A DNA stretch of 64,000 bases from Maribacter sp. HTCC2170 (GCF_000153165.2 NC_014472.1:124001-188000), one strand, 5' to 3'. Shown: positions 7,461-16,604, counted from the stretch's first letter. The notes: a model not told the origin generated them from the sequence alone. Program-made: numbers and translations.

Positions 7461-8768
7461 TTATCCGCCGAAATCGTCAAAACGAATATGCTCATCAGGG
7501 ATACCAAAGTCCTCGCCCATTTTTTGAACAGCTTTATTCATCAACGGTGGACCACAGAAATACAATTCTATATCCTCAGGAGACTCATGTTTGCTCAAAT
7601 AATTATCAATAACACAATTATGTATAAAGCCTACAAAACCGTCTCCAGGAGCATCTATATCTTCTTTAACTTTCCAATTATCCTCTTCCATAGGCTCTGA
7701 AAGTGCCAAATAAAATTTGAAATTTGAAAATTCTTTCTCTAACTGATAGAAATGATCCAAGTAGAACAATTCTCTTTTAGAACGCCCACCGTACCAATAT
7801 GTCACTTTTCTATTCGTTCTAAGTGTTTTGAACAAGTGATATAAATGGGACCGCATTGGCGCCATACCTGCTCCACCTCCAACATATAACATCTCAGATT
7901 CTGATTCATTGATGAAGAATTCACCGTAAGGTCCAGAAATAACAACTTTGTCACCAGGTTTTTGTGCGAAAATGTAAGAAGATGCTACACCAGGATTAAC
8001 ATCCATCCATCCATTTTTAGATCTATCCCAAGGTGGAGTAGCAATACGAACATTCAACATAATCTCTCTACCCTCCGCTGGAAAAGAAGCCATTGAATAA
8101 GCTCTTTCTACCGTCTCAGGGTTTTTCATTACCAATGGCCACAAGTTGAATTTATCCCATTCCGCCTGAAACTTATCAGGAGTCTCATGTTCTTCAGGAT
8201 GCGCTGTAATATCAATATCAGAATACTTGATTTCACAAGGTGGAATTTCAATCTGAATATACCCCCCCGCTTTATATCCCATATCTTCAGGGATTTCAAC
8301 AACGAACTCTTTTATAAAAGAAGCCACATTGTAGTTTCGAACTACAGTGCCCTCCCATTTTTTGATTCCGAATACTTCTTCAGGAATGGTAATATTCATA
8401 TCCTGTTTTACTTTTACCTGGCACGCCAAACGAGCTCCTTCATTTAACTCCCTTTTCGAAAAATGGGGTGTCTCAGTAGGTAATGCTTCACCACCACCTT
8501 CGAGTACATGGCATTCGCACTGGATACAGGTACCACCGCCTCCGCAAGCCGAAGGAAGAAATATTTTTTGGTTTCCTAAAGTTGAAAGTAATGATCCACC
8601 TGAGCTTACTTCAACTTTCTTTTCTCCATTAATTGTAATGGTAACCGGTCCTGAAGGAGATAGTTTTTCTTTTGTGAATAACAAAAGTGCGACCAACGCC
8701 AATAAAAGAATCAGGAAAGATATTACCGTTATTAAAATTGTTCCGCCTGTACTTGTAGCTAAAATCAT
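7461..8768 (-). CDS. nqrF: Na+-translocating NADH-quinone reductase subunit F
   Basis: NqrF is the electron-entry subunit: it oxidises NADH with FAD and passes electrons to a [2Fe-2S] centre. The 435-aa protein has one N-terminal membrane helix (about residues 8-32), a ferredoxin domain with iron-sulfur ligands C75, C81, C84 and C116, and a ferredoxin-reductase FAD/NADH domain. The last includes the FAD-binding RAYSMASFP segment, the GPYGEFF phosphate-binding stretch, YVGGGAGMAPMRS, and the C-terminal YFCGPPLMNKAV. It is last of the six nqr genes, 2 bp after nqrE, and is followed by a strong terminator. Confidence 0.97.
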   Translation of the reverse strand: MILATSTGGTILITVISFLILLLALVALLLFTKEKLSPSGPVTITINGEKKVEVSSGGSLLSTLGNQKIFLPSACGGGGTCIQCECHVLEGGGEALPTETPHFSKRELNEGARLACQVKVKQDMNITIPEEVFGIKKWEGTVVRNYNVASFIKEFVVEIPEDMGYKAGGYIQIEIPPCEIKYSDIDITAHPEEHETPDKFQAEWDKFNLWPLVMKNPETVERAYSMASFPAEGREIMLNVRIATPPWDRSKNGWMDVNPGVASSYIFAQKPGDKVVISGPYGEFFINESESEMLYVGGGAGMAPMRSHLYHLFKTLRTNRKVTYWYGGRSKRELFYLDHFYQLEKEFSNFKFYLALSEPMEEDNWKVKEDIDAPGDGFVGFIHNCVIDNYLSKHESPEDIELYFCGPPLMNKAVQKMGEDFGIPDEHIRFDDFGG

Positions 8769-8770
8769 TT

Positions 8771-9517
8771 TTACTTGTTTATAGCGTCATTATATGAGAT
8801 CTCTTTTTCATCAATCTCTTTATTATTTTCTTTTTTATCAACCTTTTCAAGCTTCTCCGCAGTGGTTTTTTCTTTAACCGGTGCAGCTTCTTCGCCTCCA
8901 CCTGTCAACATTCCACCAAAACTCTGAAAACCTATTCCCATCAAGCCAGTAATAATAAAAGTGATACCAAGGCCTCTCAAAGGAGCAGGGACATTTGAAT
9001 ACCTGATTTTTTCGCGAATTGCGGCGATTGCCAAAATTGCCAGAAACCATCCAATACCAGAACTAACACCATAATTAAAGGCTAATCCCAATGAAGCGAT
9101 TTCCCTGGATTGCATAAATAGAGACCCTCCCAAGATAGCACAGTTTACAGCAATCAATGGCAAGAATATACCTAAAGAGTTATATAATGAAGGTGAGAAT
9201 TTCTCAACAACAATCTCTACCAATTGAACCATTGTAGCAATGGTGGCTATAAAGAGAATAAAAGATAAGAAGCTAAGGTTATAATCGGCATATTCAGGTC
9301 CTAACCAGGCCAATGCACCATCGCGTAATAAATATTGATCTAATAACCAGTTCAATGGAACGGTCACAGCCAAAACGAATATTACGGCAGCACCTAAACC
9401 AACAGCGGTGGCTACTTTTTTCGATACAGCTAAATAGGAACACATTCCTAAAAACACTGCAAATACCATATTATCAATAAATATGGATCTAAAAAATAAT
9501 TCTATATGCTCTAACAT
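8771..9517 (-). CDS. nqrE: Na+-translocating NADH-quinone reductase subunit E
   Basis: NqrE is an integral membrane subunit of the sodium pump with six predicted helices within residues 1-200. Cysteines C26 and C126 correspond to the family's conserved pair that, with the NqrD pair, holds an intramembrane iron-sulfur centre. The protein is 248 aa, about 50 longer than the roughly 198 aa of the Vibrio subunit. The excess is a Gly-rich linker followed by a highly charged Lys/Glu tail (about residues 205-248). This tail is unlike the membrane part and may reach into the cytoplasm. It lies 21 bp after nqrD and 2 bp before nqrF. Confidence 0.96.
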   Translation of the reverse strand: MLEHIELFFRSIFIDNMVFAVFLGMCSYLAVSKKVATAVGLGAAVIFVLAVTVPLNWLLDQYLLRDGALAWLGPEYADYNLSFLSFILFIATIATMVQLVEIVVEKFSPSLYNSLGIFLPLIAVNCAILGGSLFMQSREIASLGLAFNYGVSSGIGWFLAILAIAAIREKIRYSNVPAPLRGLGITFIITGLMGIGFQSFGGMLTGGGEEAAPVKEKTTAEKLEKVDKKENNKEIDEKEISYNDAINK

Positions 9518-9538
9518 GATATTTTCTTTAAATAACTA

Positions 9539-10186
9539 TTAGTTGTCTTCTATTAATGCCTTATTTCTTGAACGTTGAATCCATATAATAATACCAACCA
9601 CTATAAGTGCAGCAGGAGGAATAATCATGAATCCATTATTTTCATATCCAGTAGCGTACAAACCTGTTTTTGTTATCGGGTTTCCTAAAACTGGGTAACC
9701 GAACAAAGTTCCTGAACCTAGAAGTTCTCTAAAGAAACCTACGATTATTAAAATAACACCGTAACCAAGAGAGTTACCTATACCATCTAAAAATGATTTC
9801 CAAGGGCCATTGGCCAAGGCAAAGGCCTCAAAACGACCCATAATAATACAATTGGTAATAATCAGCCCAACGAACACCGATAAGGTTTTACTTAACTCAT
9901 AAGCAAATGCTTTTAATACCTGATCAACTATGATCACAAGAGTTGCCACAACAATCAACTGTACGATAATCCTAATTTTTGATGGGATAATATTCCTCAT
10001 CAATGAAATGACCACATTCCCAATACCCAATACAAATAGCACCGATATTGCCATTACTACTGAAGCTTTCAATTCAGCGGTAATCGCCAAAGCCGAACAT
10101 ATTCCTAAAACCTGAATGGTAATCGGGTTATTATCTGCAAGTGGATCTAAGATCAGATTTGCATCTTTTTTTGATAGTAGCGCCAT
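9539..10186 (-). CDS. nqrD: Na+-translocating NADH-quinone reductase subunit D
   Basis: NqrD pairs with NqrE in the membrane; the two are inverted-topology homologues related to RnfE and RnfA. The 215-aa protein shows six hydrophobic segments and the conserved cysteines C30 (VLGICSALA) and C113 (ITNCIIMGR), expected ligands of the iron-sulfur centre between the two subunits. The motif GRFEAFALANGPWKS is typical of the family. It starts 1 bp after nqrC ends and precedes nqrE by 21 bp. Length is as expected, with no extension like that on NqrE. Confidence 0.96.
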   Translation of the reverse strand: MALLSKKDANLILDPLADNNPITIQVLGICSALAITAELKASVVMAISVLFVLGIGNVVISLMRNIIPSKIRIIVQLIVVATLVIIVDQVLKAFAYELSKTLSVFVGLIITNCIIMGRFEAFALANGPWKSFLDGIGNSLGYGVILIIVGFFRELLGSGTLFGYPVLGNPITKTGLYATGYENNGFMIIPPAALIVVGIIIWIQRSRNKALIEDN

Positions 10187-10187
10187 A

Positions 10188-10937
10188 TTATTTAACTCTA
10201 ATCGTTTCTAAATAGTCCTTATAAAGATTAACACTCTCACGAATCATATCAGAAACTCCGTTTCCTGTAATTGTAGCTCCAGCAAGTGCATCAACTTCAT
10301 TATCATCCTTAATTTCATTCAAAGGGTCATTATTTCCTTTTGCAACAGCAATACCTTCATACTGGGTGCCAGAAAGAATTGATTCGCCAGTAAAATCATC
10401 CATGAAGTAACGTTGTTTAATATTTGCCCCTAACCCTGGTGTTTCAGCAGCATGGTCAAAATAAACTCCCTGCACTACCATATCATCATCTAAAGCAACA
10501 AAGCCCCAAATGGCATCCCAAAGTCCTTTACCTCTCATAGGAATAATATAGAAATCGGCACCATCTTTATTTCCAACGAACAACGGCAATTTTCTAGTCT
10601 CACCATTTTTTGCAGCTGTAGCCTGTTTTTTTAAATCTATTAAATAAGCCTGATCGTCTTTGGTAATCTTATCACCTTCAATAATCAATTGCGCCTTAAT
10701 ATATTTAGTGAACTCTCCTGCCACCTTATCTGTAGGAATAAAACTTACACTGCCTTCACCTTCATTTTCATTTATACCCATGGCATAAAGAATGTTCTGC
10801 TGTTTTTCCAAGCGTTCATTTTCTTTGATCTTATCGCTCAAAGAGGAAGCCAAAAAGGCCAAAACCGTACCAACAATAACAACCATTACGGCCGCAAAAA
10901 TCACTGTGTAACTATTCTTGTCTGTATTAATTGCCAT
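10188..10937 (-). CDS. nqrC: Na+-translocating NADH-quinone reductase subunit C
   Basis: NqrC carries a covalently bound FMN facing the periplasm and passes electrons towards NqrB. It has a single N-terminal membrane helix (about residues 11-31) and a soluble FMN-binding domain. The flavinylation site is visible as DALAGATITGNG with acceptor threonine T222; the first position of the usual S/T-G-A-T motif is Ala here. The PGLGANI segment before it is characteristic. The acceptor site is the target of the ApbE enzyme encoded at the end of the same operon. It starts 2 bp after nqrB. Confidence 0.96.
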   Translation of the reverse strand: MAINTDKNSYTVIFAAVMVVIVGTVLAFLASSLSDKIKENERLEKQQNILYAMGINENEGEGSVSFIPTDKVAGEFTKYIKAQLIIEGDKITKDDQAYLIDLKKQATAAKNGETRKLPLFVGNKDGADFYIIPMRGKGLWDAIWGFVALDDDMVVQGVYFDHAAETPGLGANIKQRYFMDDFTGESILSGTQYEGIAVAKGNNDPLNEIKDDNEVDALAGATITGNGVSDMIRESVNLYKDYLETIRVK

Positions 10938-10939
10938 GA

Positions 10940-12214
10940 TTAAACTGTTTCTGCTTTTAATTCTTCTGCTTTACTTTCCGAATCCTTCGGTAAAATCGTA
11001 GCATTCTTAAGTCGTTTTAAACGCTTTTTCACATTACCTTGAACAACATAGTGATCAATAGTTGGTGCGAACACGTTCATTAATAAGATTGCCAAGAAAA
11101 CCCCCTCTGGGTAAGCTGGATTGAAAACACGTATCATTACCGAAATAAACCCGATTAAAAATCCGTATATCCATTTTCCTCTATTAGTCTGTGCTCCAGT
11201 AACGGGATCGGTGGCCATATACACAATACCAAAGGCCAAACCACCCACCAATAAATGTTTCCAATAATCAAAGCTCATTAGCCCGTAGAACTTACTGGTT
11301 TCAGTAATAATTTCAGCATCAACCACAAGATTGAAAACCAAGCCCATAACCAAAGAGCCAATAACTGCACTAAGCATAATTCTCCAACTAGCTATTTTAC
11401 TGAATATCAAAAACAGACCACCTAAAAGGATTAACAATGCTGAAGTTTCACCCACGGATCCTGGAATAAAACCATAAAACATATCCATAGTGGAATAGGT
11501 CATTTCAGCACCTTTGTTCTGCGCCAAAAATCCCAATACCGTTTCACCTGAAATAGCATCGGCAGTTCCTGCCCTATCAACAGCTTCATGAACCCAAACC
11601 TTATCCCCACTCATCCAAGTTGGGTAAGCGAAGAACAAAAAGGCCCTAATAGTCAATGCAGGATTTAAGATATTCATTCCGGTACCACCAAAAACCTCTT
11701 TACCAATTACCACACCGAATACTACGGCAACGGCCAACATCCATAAAGGTGTATCAATAGGTACTATTAGAGGAACCAACATACCTGTGACCAAATACCC
11801 TTCTTCAACCTCATGACCTTTTATCACGGCAAAAATGAATTCAACGCCAAGTCCAACTCCGTAAGAAACCACCAATAATGGTAATACCTTTACTATTCCT
11901 ATCCAGAAATTATCCCAAGTAAGGAAATGTTCCATAAGCGAAAATTCCGACGGAAAACCGTTTATCGCTGAAAAATGTTGATACCCAGCATTGAACATAG
12001 AAAACAACAATACCGGAACCAAGGCCAATATCACTGTGTTCATTGTACGCTTTAAATCATCCGCACCTCTCACATGGGAACCGGAATGTGTTGTTTCATC
12101 CGGTGCGAACAAGAATGTATGGAACGCATTGAATGCAGGTGCCATCTTCTTATCCCTAAAATGGTGCTTTAGTATGTGAAGCCTTTTCTTAAGAGTCAAT
12201 CTTTTATCACTCAT
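10940..12214 (-). CDS. nqrB: Na+-translocating NADH-quinone reductase subunit B
   Basis: NqrB is the large membrane subunit (424 aa, about ten helices) that binds covalent FMN and riboflavin and forms the main sodium path. Conserved stretches include PALTIRAFLFFAYP and YMATDPVTGAQTNRGKWIYG. The segment aligning by eye with the flavin-attachment motif reads A220-I-S222-G-E-T225, where the family usually has S-G-A-T; the acceptor threonine is kept but Ala is replaced by Glu. It is 3 bp after nqrA. The C-terminal 25 residues are charged and rich in Lys and Glu. Whether T225 is the modified residue needs experimental proof. Confidence 0.96.
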   Translation of the reverse strand: MSDKRLTLKKRLHILKHHFRDKKMAPAFNAFHTFLFAPDETTHSGSHVRGADDLKRTMNTVILALVPVLLFSMFNAGYQHFSAINGFPSEFSLMEHFLTWDNFWIGIVKVLPLLVVSYGVGLGVEFIFAVIKGHEVEEGYLVTGMLVPLIVPIDTPLWMLAVAVVFGVVIGKEVFGGTGMNILNPALTIRAFLFFAYPTWMSGDKVWVHEAVDRAGTADAISGETVLGFLAQNKGAEMTYSTMDMFYGFIPGSVGETSALLILLGGLFLIFSKIASWRIMLSAVIGSLVMGLVFNLVVDAEIITETSKFYGLMSFDYWKHLLVGGLAFGIVYMATDPVTGAQTNRGKWIYGFLIGFISVMIRVFNPAYPEGVFLAILLMNVFAPTIDHYVVQGNVKKRLKRLKNATILPKDSESKAEELKAETV

Positions 12215-12217
12215 CTT

Positions 12218-13567
12218 TTAGCCTATTTCTTTTTGTAATAAATCCAACCCTTCTCGAATAATCTGTTGGTGAGGTTGTTTTGAAATGCAAATAAATTCAG
12301 TTAATGAAAAATCCTCAGGAGCCACTTCATATAGTCCCAATTGTTCCATCTCATCAAGATCTTTTACCATACATGCTTTTAATAATTGCATGGGAAAAAT
12401 ATCCATTGGAAAAACTTCTTCATATTGCCCTGTTACAACAAATGCCCTGTGTTCACCATTGGTGTTTGTTGTAAGATCGTATTTTTTCTTAGGTTGTAAC
12501 CAAGAAAAGGTCATTGCTCTTGTAGTAGATATTTTATTGAAAATTGGTTTGTTCCAACCAAACAGTTCATAGTCATCTCCTTCTGGAATAGCGGTAACGG
12601 TATTGTTATAATAACCTAAATACCCATCAGGTCTGGTTTTTGAGCCTGTTAGAACATCACCATTGATTACTCTAAAGTTCTCACCGTTCACGCCACTTCC
12701 ATACAGGAAGGTAGATATCTCCGTTCCGATTTTTGTTGTGAAATATTTTGGATCCTTTACTGAGGAGCCCACCAAGGCAACAACACGTTCTGAATTGAAT
12801 TTCCCGGTCAAAAGCAGTTCACCCATTATCACCAAATCTTGAGGAGAAACCGTCCAAACAACCTCACCTTTATTGATAGGGGCTATTTTGTTAATTTGAG
12901 TTCCTACCAAACCAGCAGGGTGAGGACCAGAAACTTTATGAAGCTCTATTCCTTTTAATCCTGCCAAAGGTGAATTAGAATTTGCAACAGAAACATGAAC
13001 CTTACCAGGTGTCATTTTTCCTAAAGCCGTAATAGCCGCTTGAAGTTCATTCTCTTTTCCTTGAAGCACATAATCGCTATATGCCGCTAAAGGTGCTGTT
13101 GTATATCCTGAAACGAAAATTGCTTTTGGATTTGCATCAGGATTTGCAATAATATCATATGGTCTTTGTTTTACAAATGGCCAACACCCAGATTTCAACA
13201 AATGTGCCTTAACTTCTTTTGAGGAAGCATTTTCTATATTAAAAATACCGTTGTCGGTATCGGTTTGTGTTTTATCTGCCAGAATTTTTAAGGTAATAAT
13301 TCTTCTCCTAGCACCACGAACGATTTCAACAAGCTCGCCACTCACCGGGGAAACGAACATCATTTCCTCACAGTTCTTATTATAAAATAAAGGCTGGCCA
13401 GCTTTTACCTCGGCACCTTGTTTAACTAGCATTTTTGGAGTTATGCCATGAAAATCTTCAAGATTTATAGCATAAACATTGCTTAATACCGCTTTTGAAG
13501 TCGTTTGTTCAGCAGCACCTACAAGGTTAATGTTCAACCCCTTTCTTATTCGAATGTCTTTAGACAT
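12218..13567 (-). CDS. nqrA: Na+-translocating NADH-quinone reductase subunit A
   Basis: NqrA is the cytoplasmic peripheral subunit associated with quinone binding. The 449-aa product has family features: an N-terminal barrel-sandwich-like region (MLVKQGAEVKAGQPLF), the VSGPHPAGLVGTQI segment, and a C-terminal region ending in QQIIREGLDLLQKEIG. It is the first gene of the operon. A -7-like element lies 35 bp upstream of the ATG on the minus strand, and the 152-bp interval to the divergent plug gene is the probable control region of both. All six NQR subunits are present, so the organism should couple NADH oxidation to sodium export. Confidence 0.97.
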   Translation of the reverse strand: MSKDIRIRKGLNINLVGAAEQTTSKAVLSNVYAINLEDFHGITPKMLVKQGAEVKAGQPLFYNKNCEEMMFVSPVSGELVEIVRGARRRIITLKILADKTQTDTDNGIFNIENASSKEVKAHLLKSGCWPFVKQRPYDIIANPDANPKAIFVSGYTTAPLAAYSDYVLQGKENELQAAITALGKMTPGKVHVSVANSNSPLAGLKGIELHKVSGPHPAGLVGTQINKIAPINKGEVVWTVSPQDLVIMGELLLTGKFNSERVVALVGSSVKDPKYFTTKIGTEISTFLYGSGVNGENFRVINGDVLTGSKTRPDGYLGYYNNTVTAIPEGDDYELFGWNKPIFNKISTTRAMTFSWLQPKKKYDLTTNTNGEHRAFVVTGQYEEVFPMDIFPMQLLKACMVKDLDEMEQLGLYEVAPEDFSLTEFICISKQPHQQIIREGLDLLQKEIG

Positions 13568-13601
13568 ATTATTGTAGACCTTAGGTTAACAAAATTTCGG
13601 G

Positions 13602-13609
13602 CAAAAATA
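13602..13609 (-). promoter_or_regulatory. Candidate -7 element of the nqr operon
   Basis: Read on the minus strand this is TATTTTTG, matching TAnnTTTG, ending 34 bp before the nqrA ATG at 13567. No TTG is seen at 17-23 bp upstream, so the -33 part is unsupported. Confidence 0.4.
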
Positions 13610-13676
13610 GCATTTAATAGAAAGTATTCATAATTATCGACTATAAATTTGGGCAATACAACGATGTAAATTTGTT

Positions 13677-13684
13677 AGGTATGG
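13677..13684 (+). promoter_or_regulatory. Candidate -7 element of the T9SS plug gene
   Basis: TAAATTTG occurs here and again at 13644-13651, both matching TAnnTTTG. The second copy ends 35 bp before the ATG at 13720. The nearest TTG (13649-13651) is 25 bp upstream, slightly too far. Confidence 0.35.
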
Positions 13685-13719
13685 TTTTTGTTTACCTTTA
13701 CCGGAAAATTTAACTATAA

Positions 13720-14964
13720 ATGCGCCTTTTTCTTACACAACTAATGTTCTTGCTTTTTGCATCAACCGGACTAAGTCAAGTCCAGGAGGAAGTAAATCCA
13801 CCAGAGCATATTAAGTCGGTCATTTTCAAAGGCGAAAAAGAAGATCAATTTCCAATTGTTGAGATAGGCGAACCCATCTTTTTGGAGTTTGATGACCTCT
13901 TGGCAAATGAACAGGATTATTACTACAAAATAGTTCATTGTGATTACGATTGGTCACCATCAAGATTATTAAAATCACAATATCTAAGTGGTATTGACAA
14001 CCAAAGAATATTGGATTATGAAAACAGTTATTCAACTTTACAATCCTATTCCAATTATAAACTAACCATTCCGAACAGCAATGTTCGATTAAAGGTTAGC
14101 GGAAACTATCTACTTGAAATTTACAACAGTAGTTACGAATTACAGTTTTCCAGAAAGTTTGTAGTATATAAAGATTTGGTTAAAGTAGGAGGTATTATAA
14201 AGCGCTCGCGTGATTTCGAATACTTGAACGAAAAACAAGTAGTCCAATTTAATATTAATGCTGGGAATTTTAGATTGGTCAACCCCAAGAAAGAAGTTAA
14301 GGTTGCCTTATTACAGAATTATCATTGGCCTACAGCTGTTTTTAATATTAAGCCCCAATTTACGCTAGGCAGTGAACTAGTCTATAAATATGATAAGGAA
14401 ACCAGTTTTTTTGGAGGTAATGAATATTTGAATTTTGACACAAAAGATTTGCGAGCTCCAAGTTCGGCCATTTCCCATATAGAAATAGGAGAGCTATACA
14501 ATCATTATTTATTTTCAAACCGGATTAGAGCAAATAGACCCTATACCTACTTCCCAGATATAAATGGTGATTTTGTTGTGCGAACATTACAGGGTACTGA
14601 TGTGTCGCGGGAAGCCGAGTACACCAATGTTCATTTTAGCCTACCCTATTCAGATGCCATTGGGTTAGATGATGTATATGTTTATGGGAAACATAATAAT
14701 TATGCTTTCACAAATGAAAACAAGATGATCTATAATGAAAAGAATGGTATGATGGAAGGCACTGTAAAAATGAAACAAGGTTTTTATAATTATAAATATG
14801 TTATTCAACGAGGGAGCGAACAAATAGACCTCAATACAATCTCCGGTAATTTTCATTTTACAGAAAACACTTATACAATACTCGTCTACTATCGAAATTT
14901 TGGTGACCTCTATGATAGCATAATCGGTGTAGGGTCTGCCAACTCACAAAATATAAGCAATTAG
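13720..14964 (+). CDS. Type IX secretion system plug protein (DUF5103)
   Basis: The 414-aa protein has a cleavable signal peptide (about residues 1-20, ending near GLSQVQ) and then the DUF5103 fold: an N-terminal beta-rich domain with a YYKIVHCDYDWSPS motif and a larger C-terminal domain containing PYTYFPDINGDFVVRT and GFYNYKYVI. In Flavobacterium johnsoniae the protein of this family was identified as the periplasmic plug that closes the SprA translocon of the type IX secretion system. It heads a plus-strand group with a DUF3667 gene 28 bp downstream and apaG after that. Together with porT at 25.5 kb it shows that the organism carries T9SS. Confidence 0.85.
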   Translation: MRLFLTQLMFLLFASTGLSQVQEEVNPPEHIKSVIFKGEKEDQFPIVEIGEPIFLEFDDLLANEQDYYYKIVHCDYDWSPSRLLKSQYLSGIDNQRILDYENSYSTLQSYSNYKLTIPNSNVRLKVSGNYLLEIYNSSYELQFSRKFVVYKDLVKVGGIIKRSRDFEYLNEKQVVQFNINAGNFRLVNPKKEVKVALLQNYHWPTAVFNIKPQFTLGSELVYKYDKETSFFGGNEYLNFDTKDLRAPSSAISHIEIGELYNHYLFSNRIRANRPYTYFPDINGDFVVRTLQGTDVSREAEYTNVHFSLPYSDAIGLDDVYVYGKHNNYAFTNENKMIYNEKNGMMEGTVKMKQGFYNYKYVIQRGSEQIDLNTISGNFHFTENTYTILVYYRNFGDLYDSIIGVGSANSQNISN

Positions 14965-14992
14965 TGTATATTTAACCCTTTGGGAATAAAAT

Positions 14993-16126
14993 ATGCACAA
15001 CAAGTTAGTTTCTTACACAAAGGGTAGATACCAATTAAAACATAGAGGCACGGAATGCAAAAACTGTGGTCATCCTTTGGACATTAGTGACAAGTATTGT
15101 CCTAATTGTTCTCAAGCGAACAGCACCAAGAAATTAACTTTAAAGGATTTTTTCGATGAGTTTTTTTCCACCCTAATATCCTATGACTCAAAATTACTGA
15201 AAACCCTTGTCGCATTGTTGTGGTTTCCCGGTAAAATCACAAAAGACTATATAAATGGCAAAAGGGTTTCTTACACCAATCCATTTCGGTTTTTATTGAG
15301 TTTGGCGATCATTTATTTTCTAATGATAAGCTATGATAACGATTTTGCTGAGTGGGACAAATTTGGGTCGACAACTCAGACATCAGATTATTTGGATGAA
15401 AATGGCACTCTTAGTTTTAATTTTGGAGATGAAGAACAGCAGAACCAGCTGCAGGATGTAATGGATTCGTTAAAACTTAATACAGAAATCAAAAAAGCTA
15501 CCGACTTAAAAAAAAGTAGAGACTCAACTCTATTGAGCAACCCCGAATTTCATTTTAAAAAAAACAAAAACAGCACATTTAAAAAAAGAATTCCAGAAAA
15601 ATTTGAAGTTTTGACTCTTTTAATAAAAGAAAGAAACTTAAGAAGATTTAGTGAATTAAAAGAAAAATATGGAATTCCTGAAACTAGAGAAAATAGAATA
15701 ATCTTTAATACTTCTGGTAGTGTTTCTAAATTTTCGAGACAACCTGGTTCGTTTACAAATGACCTTATTTCCAAACTCCCGTTTACAACATTTTTCTTTT
15801 TACCAGTGTTCGCTATATTCATTTGGCTGGCATACATCAGAAAAAAATATAATTACACCGATCATCTCATCTTTAGCTTCCATAATCAATCTTTGTTATT
15901 TATCTTGCTCATTATTAGTTTCTTAGTGAATTCGATTTTTAATGTAAATAGCGGTTGGATTTTCATTACCATTTTTTCAACCTATCTGTTTTTGTCCATG
16001 AAAAAATTCTATAATCAAGGAACTTTTAAAACAATAATTAAATACCTATTTCTTAATACGATTTTTTTTATTTTAGCAGGCATTTCAGTAATCCTACTAT
16101 TCGCTGGAAGCTTAATCACTTACTAG
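14993..16126 (+). CDS. DUF3667 membrane protein with N-terminal zinc ribbon
   Basis: The 377-aa protein begins with a short zinc ribbon: C22-x2-C25 and C36-x2-C39. A DUF3667 core follows, with a helix and KLLKTLVALLWFPGKITKDYINGKR, then a membrane helix near residues 102-115, a long hydrophilic Lys- and Ser-rich stretch (about residues 120-255), and three to four C-terminal membrane helices. It lies 28 bp after the plug gene and 7 bp before apaG, so it is almost certainly co-transcribed with them. Function is unknown. The zinc ribbon faces the cytoplasm if the topology follows the positive-inside rule. A link to T9SS would be inference from position only. Confidence 0.75.
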   Translation: MHNKLVSYTKGRYQLKHRGTECKNCGHPLDISDKYCPNCSQANSTKKLTLKDFFDEFFSTLISYDSKLLKTLVALLWFPGKITKDYINGKRVSYTNPFRFLLSLAIIYFLMISYDNDFAEWDKFGSTTQTSDYLDENGTLSFNFGDEEQQNQLQDVMDSLKLNTEIKKATDLKKSRDSTLLSNPEFHFKKNKNSTFKKRIPEKFEVLTLLIKERNLRRFSELKEKYGIPETRENRIIFNTSGSVSKFSRQPGSFTNDLISKLPFTTFFFLPVFAIFIWLAYIRKKYNYTDHLIFSFHNQSLLFILLIISFLVNSIFNVNSGWIFITIFSTYLFLSMKKFYNQGTFKTIIKYLFLNTIFFILAGISVILLFAGSLITY

Positions 16127-16133
16127 GATGCGC

Positions 16134-16520
16134 ATGATAACACAAGTTACGAAGGGGATAAAAATATCAGTAAAGACCAGTTTTGAAGGTACTTTTTTTA
16201 AGAATTACAAGATGCATTTCGCATTTGGCTATACCATCACTATTGAAAATCAAAGTAAAGATTCAGTTCAATTAACCTCTCGTCATTGGCAGATTTATGA
16301 TTCGCTCAATGAAACCGAAATGTTGGATGGTGAAGGGGTTATTGGCAAAAAACCGGTAATCAAACCTGGCGAGTCCCACACTTATAATTCTGGTTGTTTG
16401 TTATGTTCCCCTGTAGGTGCAATGAAAGGCCACTATAATATGGTAAAACTAAATTCTTCGGATAGTTTTAGGGTGTACATTCCTACCTTCAGATTCAGCG
16501 CCCCTTTTGCACTGAATTAA
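16134..16520 (+). CDS. apaG: ApaG domain protein
   Basis: The 128-aa protein is a full-length single-domain ApaG, a fibronectin-III-like beta fold. ApaG affects Co2+ resistance and Mg2+ efflux in Salmonella, but its biochemical role is uncertain; pyrophosphate binding has been proposed. The ATG at 16134 gives the conserved start MITQVTKGIKISV; an ATG two codons earlier (16128) is possible. Characteristic segments are HFAFGYTITIENQ, RHWQIYDS, DGEGVIGKKPVIKPGE and the C-terminal IPTFRFSAPFALN. It closes the plug-DUF3667-apaG group with a 7-bp gap. Confidence 0.95.
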   Translation: MITQVTKGIKISVKTSFEGTFFKNYKMHFAFGYTITIENQSKDSVQLTSRHWQIYDSLNETEMLDGEGVIGKKPVIKPGESHTYNSGCLLCSPVGAMKGHYNMVKLNSSDSFRVYIPTFRFSAPFALN

Positions 16521-16568
16521 GATTTTTCTTTTCACTTATTTTTAGTTTTTTATCCTTTACCAATTCTG

Positions 16569-16576
16569 TACCTTTG
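16569..16576 (+). promoter_or_regulatory. Candidate -7 element of pruA
   Basis: TACCTTTG matches TAnnTTTG and ends 28 bp before the ATG at 16605. A TTG at suitable distance is not evident. Confidence 0.45.
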
Positions 16577-16604
16577 GTCAGTTTTTTAATTTAAAATTAC
16601 AACT

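Noticed and set aside
8347-8784. 145-codon open frame on the plus strand
   Set aside because: It lies entirely opposite nqrF, whose motifs are unequivocal; its translation is low-complexity and Pro/Ser-rich, like other antisense shadows here.
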